A DNA stretch of 64,000 bases from Agapanthus africanus (Eukaryota > Streptophyta > Magnoliopsida > Asparagales > Amaryllidaceae): the NCBI GenBank assembly GCA_030015575.1, contig CM057339.1, positions 694,660,761-694,724,760 of the forward strand, read 5' to 3'. The notes below the pieces were generated by a model. That model saw only the letters and a program-made list of their open reading frames with translations. It did no database searches and was not told the DNA's origin. Positions 43,184 to 55,423 of the stretch are shown piece by piece; positions within the stretch are counted from its first letter, which is position 1, and each line of letters opens with the position of its first letter. Both the position numbers and the translations under genes were made by a program.

Positions 43184-45250
43184 GTTCTGGGTCGCTGCAA
43201 TTGAGAGAGAGAGAGGGAACACTTTAGCGTGATGCTCTTGCAAGTTTAGAGTGGTTTTTAGTTTATCTAAACTGGATGGCTCCCACTATTTCTCGAATCC
43301 CTCCTCAAACCAAAAAGAAAGAACTAGTCAGGACTATTCTCGCCGTACAATACTTGCTTAACCGTTCAGCCAGGCCGGTGTCGGTACTTCGAGGGAGGGT
43401 TTACGACGCTTTCGCGAAGTTCCTTAATTAAATAACCTCTTTTCTCTGGGGCGTAGCCCCGCTGACACCTTTCTCGACACCTACTTGGTTTATAGCATTG
43501 ATCGTTAAGTGACGAATCTCCTGATGAGTAGCGGATACTCACAGTAGGACCGGGATCCAAATATCATCGTGTGATAAAGCTGAAGGAATCCTACCAAAAT
43601 TATCACACTCCAAATGGTATGCATCTCTTTGCAAATTTCAGTTTCTTTAGAAATTCCCGATATGGATTTCTGCCCCATGCTCTTATGACCTTGGCGTTGG
43701 TCAAAATGTCATAAGTCACATGTCAAGTTCTACCCATCATTATCTTGTTAATTTGAACCCATCCGTACATACTCCTGACGTTGGCCAAATGATAATACGA
43801 CTGTCCCAAACTAACTCATCTATCTATGCAACAAATGAATACCCAGTAGCTACCAAACACTATGCCTTGGCGTTGGTCAAAATACATAGCTTGAATATTA
43901 CTGAATACCCAAATGAAATGACGGAGGGCTACGAATGGTTTTGGTGAAACCGTGAACGTAGTGAACTTGATATGATCGAAGGAATCTGATAGCTTTTAAA
44001 AGGAGTGGTTAAAACTCCGCAATTTAAAAAATATCTTCTGTTTTAAAATAACCGAGTGGTTTCTTTTAAACTGTTCCAACGATTCAACCTCGGTTTATTT
44101 TCTTTGTATTAATATAATGCGTCCCATCAATTAACCTATCATTGCACAAAACAACGAAAATACAACGTCCTCTTATACCATCCGCATTCGCCACTGGGTC
44201 CCGTCATTCACCCGTTAGGTTACTTAACTAATGACAGAGCGGGGGCTGGGCTAGCGTGGGTGCAAAACATAAGTGACGCCTAATAGCTATCATATATAGA
44301 TATTGTACATTCTTCAGAAGCAATAATAGGCATTCCAGATCACAGATGAACATATTGGATTTTCTACGAATCCGCATTCCTTTTGAGCCTGCAAAGAAAG
44401 ACGGATTACACAGTCGCGATGAATAGCCAAAACCCCACCCTAGATCCCTACGGGTACGACAAACTACCCATCTAGTATCCGAAGTGAAGCGGTCTCCCTC
44501 AGCAACGTGAGTAGGACACTAAACACTTCAAAGTATCCGGTAGTTTGTGTACCCCACCTTGGGTCTATCCTAGGAGCAGAAAATTGTAAATGAAATAATA
44601 CAACGGTGGCTACAACCTCAATCCGGAAGTGCCCCGCAAAAGAATATTACAACAATTTACAAATTACATTTGAATGAAAGAAACACTCGTCTCACATCCC
44701 CGGCTATCCATTCACGACAATCCAACAAGTCCACAAACACAAACCAGTAAAAACCATTACAGAAATGTGCAACCCCCTGCTAACCGACATACTAGCAGTT
44801 AGGGGAGGTTTACGAACACATTAAACACATCACAGATATAATCAAGTTAGCCAAACATCTTAGAATTTCGATCAAGCAAACACAAATGATTCTACTCCAA
44901 ACAATTCTCTGTGCACCTGAAAACTGAGCAGAAACAAAACATCCCAGAAAATATAAAATCAACACAGAAGAGTTACTGGGCAAATTTGGGCTGACTCGGC
45001 TTCAACTCGGCCGTGGATCCGTGGCGGATCACTTGGATCGACCGCGGTTCCACGGCGGTTTGGCCAAGTCACGATCCCAAATTTCTCCAGTAATCTTATA
45101 ATTCCCTGCTTGTAATTTTAACGGCCCATGAAAAATTTTTAGACCCCGTTTTAAAATCAGCAGAAACTTGGTTAAAATGATGTTTTTTTGGGTTCGTTTT
45201 GCGATCGAATTTCTAACGACTTTGCTAACAAGTTAGTTATGGTTTAGCAA
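43184..45250 (-). other. long 5' leader of copia C
   Basis: No conserved ORF. It carries the same modules as the A leader: hairpin array (43682-43889: CTTATGA/TCATAAG, then CTATG/CATAG), CGTTAG hairpin (44213-44233), long-range stem CAAACTACC/GGTAGTTTG (44461-44469, 44539-44547) and paired palindromes (45009-45055). The palindromes have several CG-to-TG changes (CCGTGGATCCGTGG). Confidence 0.6.
45009..45055. other. decayed CCGCGG palindrome pair in copia C leader
   Basis: GGCCGTGGATCCGTGGC (45009-45025) and CCGCGGTTCCACGG (45042-45055), about 196 nt from the primer site, as in A. Confidence 0.6.
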
Positions 45251-45263
45251 GGCTTTGATACCA
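45251..45263 (-). other. primer binding site of copia C (tRNA-iMet type)
   Basis: Minus-strand TGGTATCAAAGCC, one base after the LTR end. Confidence 0.75.
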
Positions 45264-45264
45264 C

Positions 45265-46891
45265 TGTAAGTCGACGTTAGACACCCCACATGATGCGGGG
45301 AGGCGGAATAGGTAAAACAATCATTTTGTTTAAACTAACATCGCCTAACTTTACGGATCTTTGCCAAACCCTAACTAACAAAAACATAGAAGTGATTAGC
45401 TACTATGAAAGATGATTATACCTAATGAATCAAGTCCTTCTTGTTCTCATAGACCACCTCCTCGTCGGCCTCCTCGTTGTGATAGAAGATCCACCCGAGA
45501 GCTACTTCTCCAAGCTAAACCTCTCACTTGAGGTAACTAGGTTGCTATGAGGGATAATCAAAGTAACCTAGAGGATATAGAATGGGATTAGGGATCTAAT
45601 AGTCTTGCTAACCCTTGGATCTCAACACATGAGAGGTTAGGGTTAGTTCTTTGAAGAGAGAGAGCTTGAAGAGAGAGAGAAGGTGAGAGTGAGAATGGTA
45701 TGAAATAATATCTCATTTAGAATATATGAAGCATAATAATTATTAAATGAATAATCAAATGATAATATCAACCATGCTTCATTTATTCACTTTGTGTGAT
45801 TCATCTCATGAGTCATTAAGCAGTAAATGCATCATTAACTCCTTTGGATGAATCATACCATGAGTCATTAAACCATTTAATGCAAATTCCACCTAAGCCT
45901 CCAACTCATCAATCTTCTAGAAGCTTCTCGACTAATTACGAGAATTCCCCTCCCATCCGTGAAAACACGGAAATACTGAGACTGTATAAATCCAATAATC
46001 CAATACTAGAATCTAGCTTAAACCAAAGCCTACTAGTAAAAACTGTCCGAACATCGTACGTGCGTAAAAACACGTATGTGTCCGAACCCTGTCGTAAAAC
46101 CATATGACCTCTATATCGTTTCGCCCGAAGCAGGGAAACTCTCTGTATGGGACTCTAAAGACTCGACTACTACGCTGGAAGTGGGTTTAACCACAGGCCG
46201 CAAGCGGTACAAGCTGTACAAGCTGTTCGTAACGGTCCCCAGGTAGATGTCGATAAGAAGTCCGATGAGGAAACCCATCCGAACTCCTACTGAGCCTGAT
46301 GTGAAAATCTACGTACAGTCCGGTCCGTTCGTCTATGACTATCGCATATCGGGCCTAGGGGGCGGCAAGCGTCAGTCCCCTAAAAGCGGTATAAGTCGTG
46401 TCGGAGTGAAGCCCATTACACCTTGAGAAGCTACTGGAAATTCTACCAGTAAATCTCGCTTGCCCTGGCCAGGGACTTTGCGTAATGGCTCTCCAAACAC
46501 AGCACGATATCAACTCCCAATACTGGGAGAGACGAATCCTATCTAACCGCCACTGCCTCCAAGTGCTTCGGGACTGCACCCAACTGCTACCTGTTTGCAC
46601 GACTCCTTTGAGCCGTGGTAGGGTAGCAATCTATGAACAGTGGGAACACACTCGAGGTGAAGCAGCAGTGTCAAGTCTGCGGACTATGCTGTACTCATGT
46701 CACCTGGGAACTGTTAACTGACGACGGGTATAATACTAACCAACAGTTCCCTGCGAGTTCTGTCCGGTGTACCCGTAACCCAACGAGCACCTGTATACTA
46801 TCACCAGTATGACGTACTGATGGCTGTTGGACAGACCATCTCCCCAACTGGGATGAGAAGCGTACACACTAGTCTACTCCGGAGTATCGAT
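45265..46891 (-). repeat. 5' LTR of copia C, part 1 (interrupted by D)
   Basis: Matches 30544-32464 up to the point AGTATCGAT, where element D is inserted. The remaining 298 bp of this LTR are at 57468-57765. Together they give 1925 bp, against 1921 bp in the 3' LTR. Confidence 0.9.
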
Positions 46892-48932
46892 TGTTAGGTT
46901 TACCTAGCACCTCATCAAGGGTTTAGAAGCATCACATATGCCACAATCAAATTTTAAAGGTGCTAAGTGAACTTGACAAGAATCATAACTAGAAATTTAG
47001 GGTTACTTTTCAACTAAGCATCACATGCAAATGAAAAAATATCACTAAGGGTAGAGATTACAACCTTTTTAGACCTCCCATGGTAACTCCTTGGCACTAT
47101 GAGGGTTTGGAACAGATCGATGGAAGCCTTCCTAGTCCACGAAGATCCACCCGAAGTCCCTTTGCCCAAAGCCCCTTGCTTTACTTGATATGTGAATGAA
47201 GTAGAGCAAGCACCCTACACAAATAGGCTAGATGTGTGTAGTATGATGATGTGGTTTGTATTCTATAATCAAAACCCTTTCTTTTTATCAACTTCACTCT
47301 AAGAAAAAAATCTCAAGAGAGGAAGAAGAAGATAATGGTGGCTAAGCTTGAGCTCAAAGGATAATATGATGAATGAATGAAGTGAGAATGAATAATCAAT
47401 ATTAATCCTTCTCACTTCAACCATGGTTAGTAATTATTTAGATATTTACTTATTGAGTTAATTTCCAAAAGAGAATTAACTCATGGTTAAGAGTTAGGTA
47501 AAGTTTAGTCAAAGATGATAAACATCAACCATGAGTGAATTATCCTTTCTATTAACTCAAAATGATAAATATATATAATTACTACAATATGAGTCTTGCA
47601 TTGCCACCAAATATGTATCAACAACCATGATACAATGTATGTATGTATGTGTCCATGCACATCATCATGTGCATACATGCATGCATACTAAAATAGAAAA
47701 AGGGTTTAATTAAAGAATTAATGTAAAAGTCATTTGTTAAATCAACACTTGATTTTGCAAACCGGTCATATCACATACGACCTGACCAATAGAAAATGCC
47801 CGATTAATATACGGTATCATATATCCGTATTTAATCGGGTCCCCGTGCATATCTCATATGCACACCACATCTTTTCGCCTGAGCCAGGAAACTTCATTGT
47901 GGGACTCTAAGACTTGTCAATACGCCGGCAGTAGGTGATGATCATATCAAATACCTACAAGCCGCAAGCGGTCAGCTAAACGTAACGGCCACCCGGGTAT
48001 TGAGCGATCAGAAGAAAACCAACGAAGCTGTCAAAACTCCCGTCGAGCCAACTGGCAACACTTACCGTACAGTCCGGTCTCCTCGTCAGATATGTTGCAT
48101 ATCGAGTCTAGGGATGGAATCGTCGACCCCAATAACTCAATAATTCATGCTGGTGTATGGCTCATAACAGATCGAGAAACTACTGATAACGCTTATCAGT
48201 AAATCTCAGTAGCCCTGGCCAGGGACTTCCTGTTATAGCCAATCGAGCATAGCACAACATCAACTCCTAATACCGGGAGAGACGAAACCCCTCCCGTCGC
48301 TCATCGCCTCCATGTGCATCGGAACTGCACCCAAAGTCCACCTGTTTGCACGACTCAGTAGAGCCGTGGTAGGGTGGATATCAAAGTACAGTGGGAGGAC
48401 ACACAAGACTCTATGACGATCTTGGGTCTACAGACTAACCTGTACCAGTGTCACCTGAGAACTGCTATCCGACGATAGATATAATACCACATAGGAGTTC
48501 TCTGTGAGTCCGTTCAGTGTACCTAGTCTCCACTGAGCACCCGCATACAATCTTTGGTGTCACCTCACCAGATGGATATGGGATCATCCATCGCCCATCA
48601 TATGGGACAAGAATAGTATACGTTAGTCTACTCTGGAATATCGATGCCCCGTCTCGATACACCCACGACTAGGAACAGTTCAAGGATATGCTTATAAACT
48701 ACATATGCCCCACTTGTATGTCCGCATCATAGTCACAGTAGTCAAGCAAATATCCTGAGGGCTTTATCAACATGTGCAAATGAATAAAAGCATGATCAAA
48801 TCAACATGTCAAGATAAAGTAAACCAGATAGTATACTATCATGTTGAGCGAGAAAGTCATCTATATTCATATATACATGTCCTAGCATCCACTATACATA
48901 TAATGGCCTCTAGGGCATACATATATCTAACA
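46892..48932 (-). repeat. 3' LTR of copia D
   Basis: On the minus strand it starts TGTTAGATATATG and ends GGTAAACCTAACA. A polypurine tract at 48933-48947 precedes it. Contains CCCTGGCCAGGG (48213-48224) and a short TATG/CATG-rich tract near 47637-47690. Confidence 0.9.
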
Positions 48933-48947
48933 ATCTCCCACTTGCAC
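48933..48947 (-). other. polypurine tract of copia D
   Basis: Minus-strand GTGCAAGTGGGAGAT before the LTR start, the same as in A and C. Confidence 0.75.
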
Positions 48948-50194
48948 TAAGGCCAATTATTGGCGTATCTCATACCCAACATCTCAGAAAGTCGCTCATG
49001 CTGCGGCAGTGGAAGGGCCTTGGTGAGTGGATCCGCTGTGTTATCCTTTGTATCTACTCTCCGAATCTCGATCTCCTGGCGATCTACTATCTCCCGGATC
49101 AAATGATATCGCCTCAGGATGTGTCTGGATTTCTGATGGGACCTTGGTTCTTTGGCTAACGCCATAGCTCTATTATTATCATAATACAATGGTATTGGAT
49201 CAACAATGGTTGGAACTACTCCTAGTTCCGCGATGAACTTCCTTATCCAGACGGCTTCCTTGGCAGCATCATTTGCAGCAATATACTCAGCTTCCATCGT
49301 AGAGTCTGCAACGGTATCCTGTTTGGAACTCTTCTAACTAACCGCCCCTCCATTGAGGGTAAATACAAACCCTGAGATAGATTTGCTGTCATCCTTATCA
49401 CTTTGGAAGCTGGAATCGGTAAAGGCCTCCATCTGGAGATCCCCATTACCATACACCAAGAACAATTCTTTAGTCCTTCGCAAGTATTTAAGAATTTTCT
49501 TCACTGCTATCCAATGTTTCTCCCCTGGGTTGGATTGATACCTGCTTACTACAGCTAGTGCATAAGCTACATCAGGGCAAGTATATAACATCGCATACAT
49601 TATAGATCTTACGGCTGAAGCGTAGGGTATAACGCTCATGCGATCTCTCTCTTCATCAGTCTTCGGACAGAAGTCCTTGGAGAGAGTGATTCCATAACAA
49701 GCAGGCAAGGCACCACGCTTGGAATCTTCCATACTAAACCTTTTTAGGATGTTGTCTATGTACTTTGATTGGGACAATCCCAATAACCTTTTGGATCTAT
49801 CTTTATAGATCCTAATGCCCAAAATGCATGAGGCATCACCCAGGTCCTTCATGGAGAACCTTTGTGATAAGAATAGTTTGACCGATTGTAGTATAGGAAT
49901 ATCATTTCCTATCAGGAGAATGTCATCTACGTACAATACGAGAAATGTGACAGTACTCCCTACAATCTTCTTATAAATGCATGGTTCATCTATATTTTTG
50001 ATAAAATCAAACTCTTTGATTGTATCATCAAAGCAGATGTTCCAGCTCCGTGAGGCCTGCTTTAATCCATAAATGGATTTAAGCAATCTACATGCTTTCC
50101 CGCTGCTCCCACTGTCAATGAAGCCCTCTGGCTGATCCATAAAAATGCATTCTTCTAAATCACCATTTAGAAATGCAGTTTTAACGTCCATCTG
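48947..50194 (-). pseudogene. copia RT and RNase H (element D)
   Basis: It begins after a TAG (50195-50197) that replaces the Trp codon of the conserved EIWQMDVKTAFLNG. It continues through KSIYGLKQASRSW, LYVDDILLIGND and PDVAYALAVVSRY. A second TAG at 49334-49336 replaces the Trp of GAVCWKSSKQ. RNase H follows with TMEAEYIAANDAAKEAVW and ADPLTKAL, ending GMRYANNWP. Both stops are TGG-to-TAG changes. The protein would be non-functional as encoded. Confidence 0.87.
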
Positions 50195-52101
50195 CTAGAT
50201 TTCATAATCATAGTGAGCAGCAATAGCAAGTAGGATCCTAATGGATTTAAGCATTGCTACTGGAGAGAAAGTTTCATCATAGTCCAATCCTGGTCTTTGA
50301 CGAAAACCTTTCGCTACTAGCCTTGCTTTAAAGGTCTCTACCTGTCCATCTATACCAATCTTTCTTTTAAAGATCCATTTGCACCCAACGGGTTTTATCC
50401 CAGGAGGCGCAACGTCCAAAGTCCATACTTTGTTGGTATACATGGACTCCATTTCGGATCTCATGGCTTCCAGCCACTTCACTGAGTCACCACTCGTGAT
50501 AGCTTGCTGAAAACTAGTAGGGTCATCATCATCCATGATGCAATCTTCTCTATCACCATTAATGAGAAACCCATAGTATCTTTCTGGTGGGCGATAAGTT
50601 CTACTAGATCTCCGGAGCGGTTGAGGTTCTTGAAGTTCTACTGCAACATCAGTTTCAACCAATTCGTCATGAGTAATTTGTGTCTCTAGAACCTCTTCTA
50701 GTTCTACCGTATTGCCATCAGTACTGTCTGTAAAGATTTCATTTTTCAAAAATGTGGCATGCTGAGCAACAAACACCTTTTGTTCCTCCTTGTGGTAGAA
50801 TATATATCCATACGAATGTTTTGGATACCCCACAAATTTACACATGACCGATCATGTCTCGAGTTTGTCTGGATTCTGCTTTTTAACAAAAGCCGGACAA
50901 CCCAAATCCTAACTCTTTTAAGAGATTGTCTCTTCCCACTCCATATCTCATATGGAGTGGTAGACACGGTCTTGGTTGGAACCATGTTTAACAGATACAT
51001 CGCTGTCTCTAATGCATGCCCCCAAAAGGAAAGTGGTAACTCAGCATCACACATCATGGATCGTACCATATCTAATAGGGTACGATTCCTCCGTTCTGAC
51101 ACACCATTGTGCTGTGGTGTGTAAGGAGGAGTGAGCTGAGAGAGAATCCCATACTCTTTTAAGAAGTCTAAAAACTCTGTACTTAAATATTCTCCACCTC
51201 GATCTGATCGAAGTTTCTTGATGCTCAAGCCTGTTTGTTTTTCTACTTCAAGTTTGTACTCCTTGAATTTCTCGAAAGCTTCGGATTTGTGCTTTATCAA
51301 AAACACGTGTCCGAATCTTGAGAAATTATCAGTAAAAGTAATGAAGTATGAAAAACCACCTCTAGTATGTGTAGACATTGGTCCGCATACATCACTATGT
51401 ATGAGGCTTAAGAGTTCCACAGCTCTTTCTCCGTGTCCAGTAAACGGAGTTTTGGTCATTTTACCTTTGATACAAGACTGGCAAGTCGCATAAGATTTAT
51501 ATTCAAAAGGATTTAAATATCCATCTTTATGTAGTTTGTTTAGTCTTGTTTCATTAATATGACCAAGTCTACAATGCCAAAGAAAGGCTTCATTTATATC
51601 TGAAAACTTTCTTTTATTAGTATGTTGTATATTGAAAACTGTGTGTTGGTTCAGGACGTAAATACTGTTATTTAATGTACCATATCCAATCAACTCTTGA
51701 TTCAAGTTAATGTTCGTAACATTATTTTGCAATACAAAATGATATCCTTCATTGTCCAACAAAGAAACGGATATTATATTACATAGCATACTAGGTACAA
51801 AATAACACGGGTTCAAAACCAAAATACAACCCGAAGGCAACCCAAGATGATACTCTCCTACGGATACAGCATGTACATTGGAACCATTTCCAACCCGCAG
51901 AGTATAGCCACCTGTCCTCAAAACTCTACCGTTTCTCAATCCCTGCATACAATTGTAGTTGTGAGAACCAGAACCGGTATCTAATACCCAAGATGCAGAG
52001 TTTAAAGAAAAACAGTTTTCAGTTACAAACACACATGAAGTGGAAGCATCAGCATGCTTCTTCTTCTTGAGATCAGCAAGATACACAGCACAGTTGCGTT
52101 T
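50195..52101 (-). pseudogene. copia protease, integrase and RT N-terminal part (element D)
   Basis: After the TAG at 52102-52104 the frame gives the protease site (WVLDTGSGSHNYN, with the downstream residues altered), pre-integrase domain (LWHCRLGHINE, CQSCIKGKMTK) and integrase core (LIHSDVCGPM, TDNFSRFGHVFLIKH, TPQHNGVSERRNRTLL). A 1-nt loss near 50905-50912, in the IWGCPAF stretch, shifts the frame. The next open piece (50845-50195) has KFVGYPKHSYGY, RRSSRTYRPPERYYGFL, GCKWIFKRK and LDYDETFSPVAM. Confidence 0.86.
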
Positions 52102-52875
52102 CTAATGTCCCGACTTGTGGCAGTAAAAACATCCTCCTTTCCCGCTTCCCGCAGCCCCGGATTTGTCTTTCCCCTTTTCCTTTTTAACTCCACCTTTCTG
52201 TTTGATGGACTTCTTCTTTTTCTTTCCCTTGGCCTTGGCTTTTGGGACTGAAGAGGAAGATGGCCCATCAAGCAGAGCGGGAGTCCTCGTTGTTTTCAAC
52301 GTGCTCTCTGCACTTCTCAACATATTGAGAAGTTCAGGAAATGATTTCTCCAAATCGTTCATATTGAAATTCACTATGAACGGAGCAAAGGCATGGGGAG
52401 ACTGTAGAACAATATCCGTATATTGCTCATTATCCATGGTCCATCCCAGTTCCTCAAGTTCTTGTATAAGACCAATCATCTTCAAAACATGGTCTCCTAC
52501 TGATGTACCAGGGGCCATTCCCATCTGAAACAGCTTTCGAGATGCCTCGTATCTCAAAGTACGAGATTGCTTTTCATATAAATCCTTTGTGTGAAGAAAG
52601 ATGGATTGTACATCCATATTCTCGTGTTGCTTCTGAAGGATATTGTCCATAGAAGCAAGCGCGAGGCACTTGGCCGTGTTACAATCAATATCCCAAGTTT
52701 TTCGGATCTCTCTATCCGAGACAGATGATTCAGGTCCTGGGACGGGTGGGGCTTTGGTTGTGAGGACATATGATACTTTATCATATGTAAGTGCAATGTT
52801 CAAGTTCCTCAACCATTCTTTATAGTTCGGTTCTGTCAGTTTATTTTTCTTTAGTAGAAGCTTAAGTCCCGTCAT
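52102..52875 (-). pseudogene. copia Gag (element D)
   Basis: Starts MTGLKLLLKKNKLTEP at 52875, the first Met, equivalent to the starts chosen in A and C. Gag shows QSIFLHTKDLYEKQSR and a lysine-rich linker (KAKGKKKKKS). The zinc knuckle CFYCHKSGH is cut by a TAG where A and C have the Trp of GHWKKDC. It would make a Gag truncated inside its nucleic-acid-binding knuckle. Confidence 0.87.
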
Positions 52876-55409
52876 CGGTATCTGCCATTAGAAGAGAGAA
52901 AAGAATATACTCAGCGAAATGCTCTTGCAAAGAATTAGATTGGTTATTATCTTATCTAATCGATGTCTCCCACTGCTTTTATCAAATTTTCTTTCTAAAC
53001 CTGAAAAGAAAACTACCCAGGATTAATTACATTCTACAGTTTCGCTAACCGGTCAGCCAGGCCAATGTCGGTACTTTGATGGAGGTTCCCCGTGTTTTCG
53101 CACAGACCTAATTAAAATAAACCTCGTTTTCCCAGAGGTCAAACCCCGTTAACACCTTTCTAGACACCTACTGGATTAGCAAATTGTAAAGTGTAAAATT
53201 CTCCTGGAAGTAACACTTACTCACAGTGGGATCGGGATCCAACTATCATATAGATGGTATGCAATCTCATTGCAAATTTCAACTCTTGAAACTCCCGATA
53301 TTATTTTTACCCCTAGTTACTTATGACCTTGGCTATGGTCAAAATATCATAAGTACTAGTCAAGTTCTACCCGTCATTTCGAGATTAACTAGACCCACCC
53401 ATATGACCCTTGACTATGATCAACATAATCACATGAATGTCCTAACTGATCGCATCATATGCTTTGTAGGAAGACATCACTTAGCTACCGTACACTACGC
53501 CTTGACTATGATCAAAATACGTAGCACGAATACTAAGTACTCTGCTTCCTAAAATGATCGAGGGTTGTGGTTGGTTTTTATGAAAACCTTTAACGCTTTG
53601 AACTTGATCTCGTTGTAGAATCAAAACAGTTTAGAAAAGGAGTGGCTTAAGCTCCGCATCTTTTGAAACTTGCATTTTTCATAAAAAGGCCGAGTGGTTT
53701 CAAATCTGATTCTACAACATCTTTTAGGTTTCTTTTACTTTACATTAATCTCATTAATGTAATCCCATCATTTAAGTTCCTAAGCCATCACAGAAAAGAA
53801 ATGAAAATAGAACGTACACTTATGCCATCCGCATTCGCACAGTGTCCTGTTATGCACCGTTAGGTTACTTAACTAACGACATAGCGGGGCGGGACTAGTG
53901 CGGGTGTAAAACATAAGCAACGTTTATTATATATCATATATATAATAATAATCCATTCGTCTCAGATACTAAGTAATCACATTACAGAATATCAACAGCA
54001 GAAGCACATATGAAAATAAAAGTATATCAAGGATGTCCGTATTTTGTATTTAGCCAACAATAGAAAATACGGATTCCACGATCGCGATGAATAGCCAAGC
54101 CTACACCCTAGACCCCTACGAGAGCGGCAAGTGATCCTGCCAATTCTAGAGTTTAGAAGACCCGGTCTCGACTCCTCGAGATGGCCTCCCACTGAACCCT
54201 AGAACCCGGTCACTTGTGCTCCCCTCCTTGGGTCTATCCTAATGCGTAAAAGTAAATAATATACAATGATAGAAACATCTTCCTCATCCCGGAAGTGCCC
54301 CAAATAAAAGAATATTACATACAATTGATTTATACATGAATAAAAATAAAACTCCCATCTCACATAAAACCCCCGGCTAGTCAATCGCGACAATCCTGCA
54401 CATCATATCTCAGCAACACATAATATTTTATATCATCAACGTAAGCAAGTATGCGTATCCCGATTTTCGTTGATGTATAGCAACGAAATTGGCGATACAC
54501 CACATACTACACTTACGGTCCCAGAAAATAAAGTGAAAAACTACAACATTTGGAATCCACAATAACTTTAGACATCGTAAATCCGAAATATCACATACTT
54601 CGCATTTCATGCCTAACTTTATGAATTCTACATATTTTATCACATTCCAGATAAATAGACAGTATTAAACTTTCCGATCGAATAATCAAATACCCAAGAT
54701 TTCCTAAATAGCTCAACACTTGAGCGGAGTTCAAAAATCCCAGAATATGTCACAGTAGCAATGGTCCATCCGTAGAACGGTCAACCCAACGCCTTACATA
54801 TGGCACGCCGTACTGCCCCAAACCCTAAGGTTTAGAAGCGGTTCAGACGGTCACATAATCGAGTTAAGGTTTGTTTTCTTCTAGAGGGTCCACCGCGTTA
54901 CTTGCACGTTTTTCCAAAAGATTTAAACTCAAAAAAAATTCAACACTTGAAAGTTTTTCGTGCCGGGAAAAAATGAGTTAATGATATCCGTTTGAACATT
55001 TTAACACTTTCTAAATTATCCGGAAAACAGAACGAAATTAAACTTTCCGATCGAATCAACGAATTCAAAATAATCCCCAGAACACTCAACACATGAGTCA
55101 GATTAAAAATACCCAGAAATATGCAGGAACAACTATGGATATTACTGTACCAACACGTGTCCCCAATGCACTCTTTTGGCCGCGGAACCGCCGCGGCAAG
55201 CATGTTCTTGCCGCGGTTCCGCGGCTCTTTGAGAGCCTTGGAGGCTCGTGTTTCAGGGTTATCCTTAGAATTGCCTGCTAATTTTTGAGTATTTTTAATA
55301 CAGAAAAAATCACATTTTTACAAAATTTCTAGAGAAGGGTCTAAATTGGTGTTTCGTGGTTCGATCGGAGTTTTAACTTCGCCTGTGCATCGCCTAAAGC
55401 TCTAGCTTG
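52876..55409 (-). other. long 5' leader of copia D (about 2.5 kb)
   Basis: No conserved ORF. Modules: hairpins ACTTATGA/TCATAAGT (53319-53326, 53347-53354), CATATGA/TCACATG (53400-53406, 53429-53435) and CTACG/CGTAG (53495-53499, 53520-53524), each around CCTTGRCTATGRTCAA. It also has the CGTTAG hairpin (53858-53878), a long-range stem CAAGTGA/TCACTTG (54128-54134, 54210-54216) and paired palindromes (55178-55225). Confidence 0.6.
55178..55225. other. CCGCGG palindrome pair in copia D leader
   Basis: GGCCGCGGAACCGCCGCGGC (55178-55197) and GCCGCGGTTCCGCGGC (55210-55225) around GGCAAGCATGTTCTTGCC-like centre, about 186 nt from the primer site. Confidence 0.65.
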
Positions 55410-55422
55410 GCTCTGATACCAT
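55410..55422 (-). other. primer binding site of copia D (tRNA-iMet)
   Basis: Minus-strand TGGTATCAGAGCC, the canonical plant initiator-Met site, one base after the LTR. Confidence 0.85.
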
Positions 55423-55423
55423 T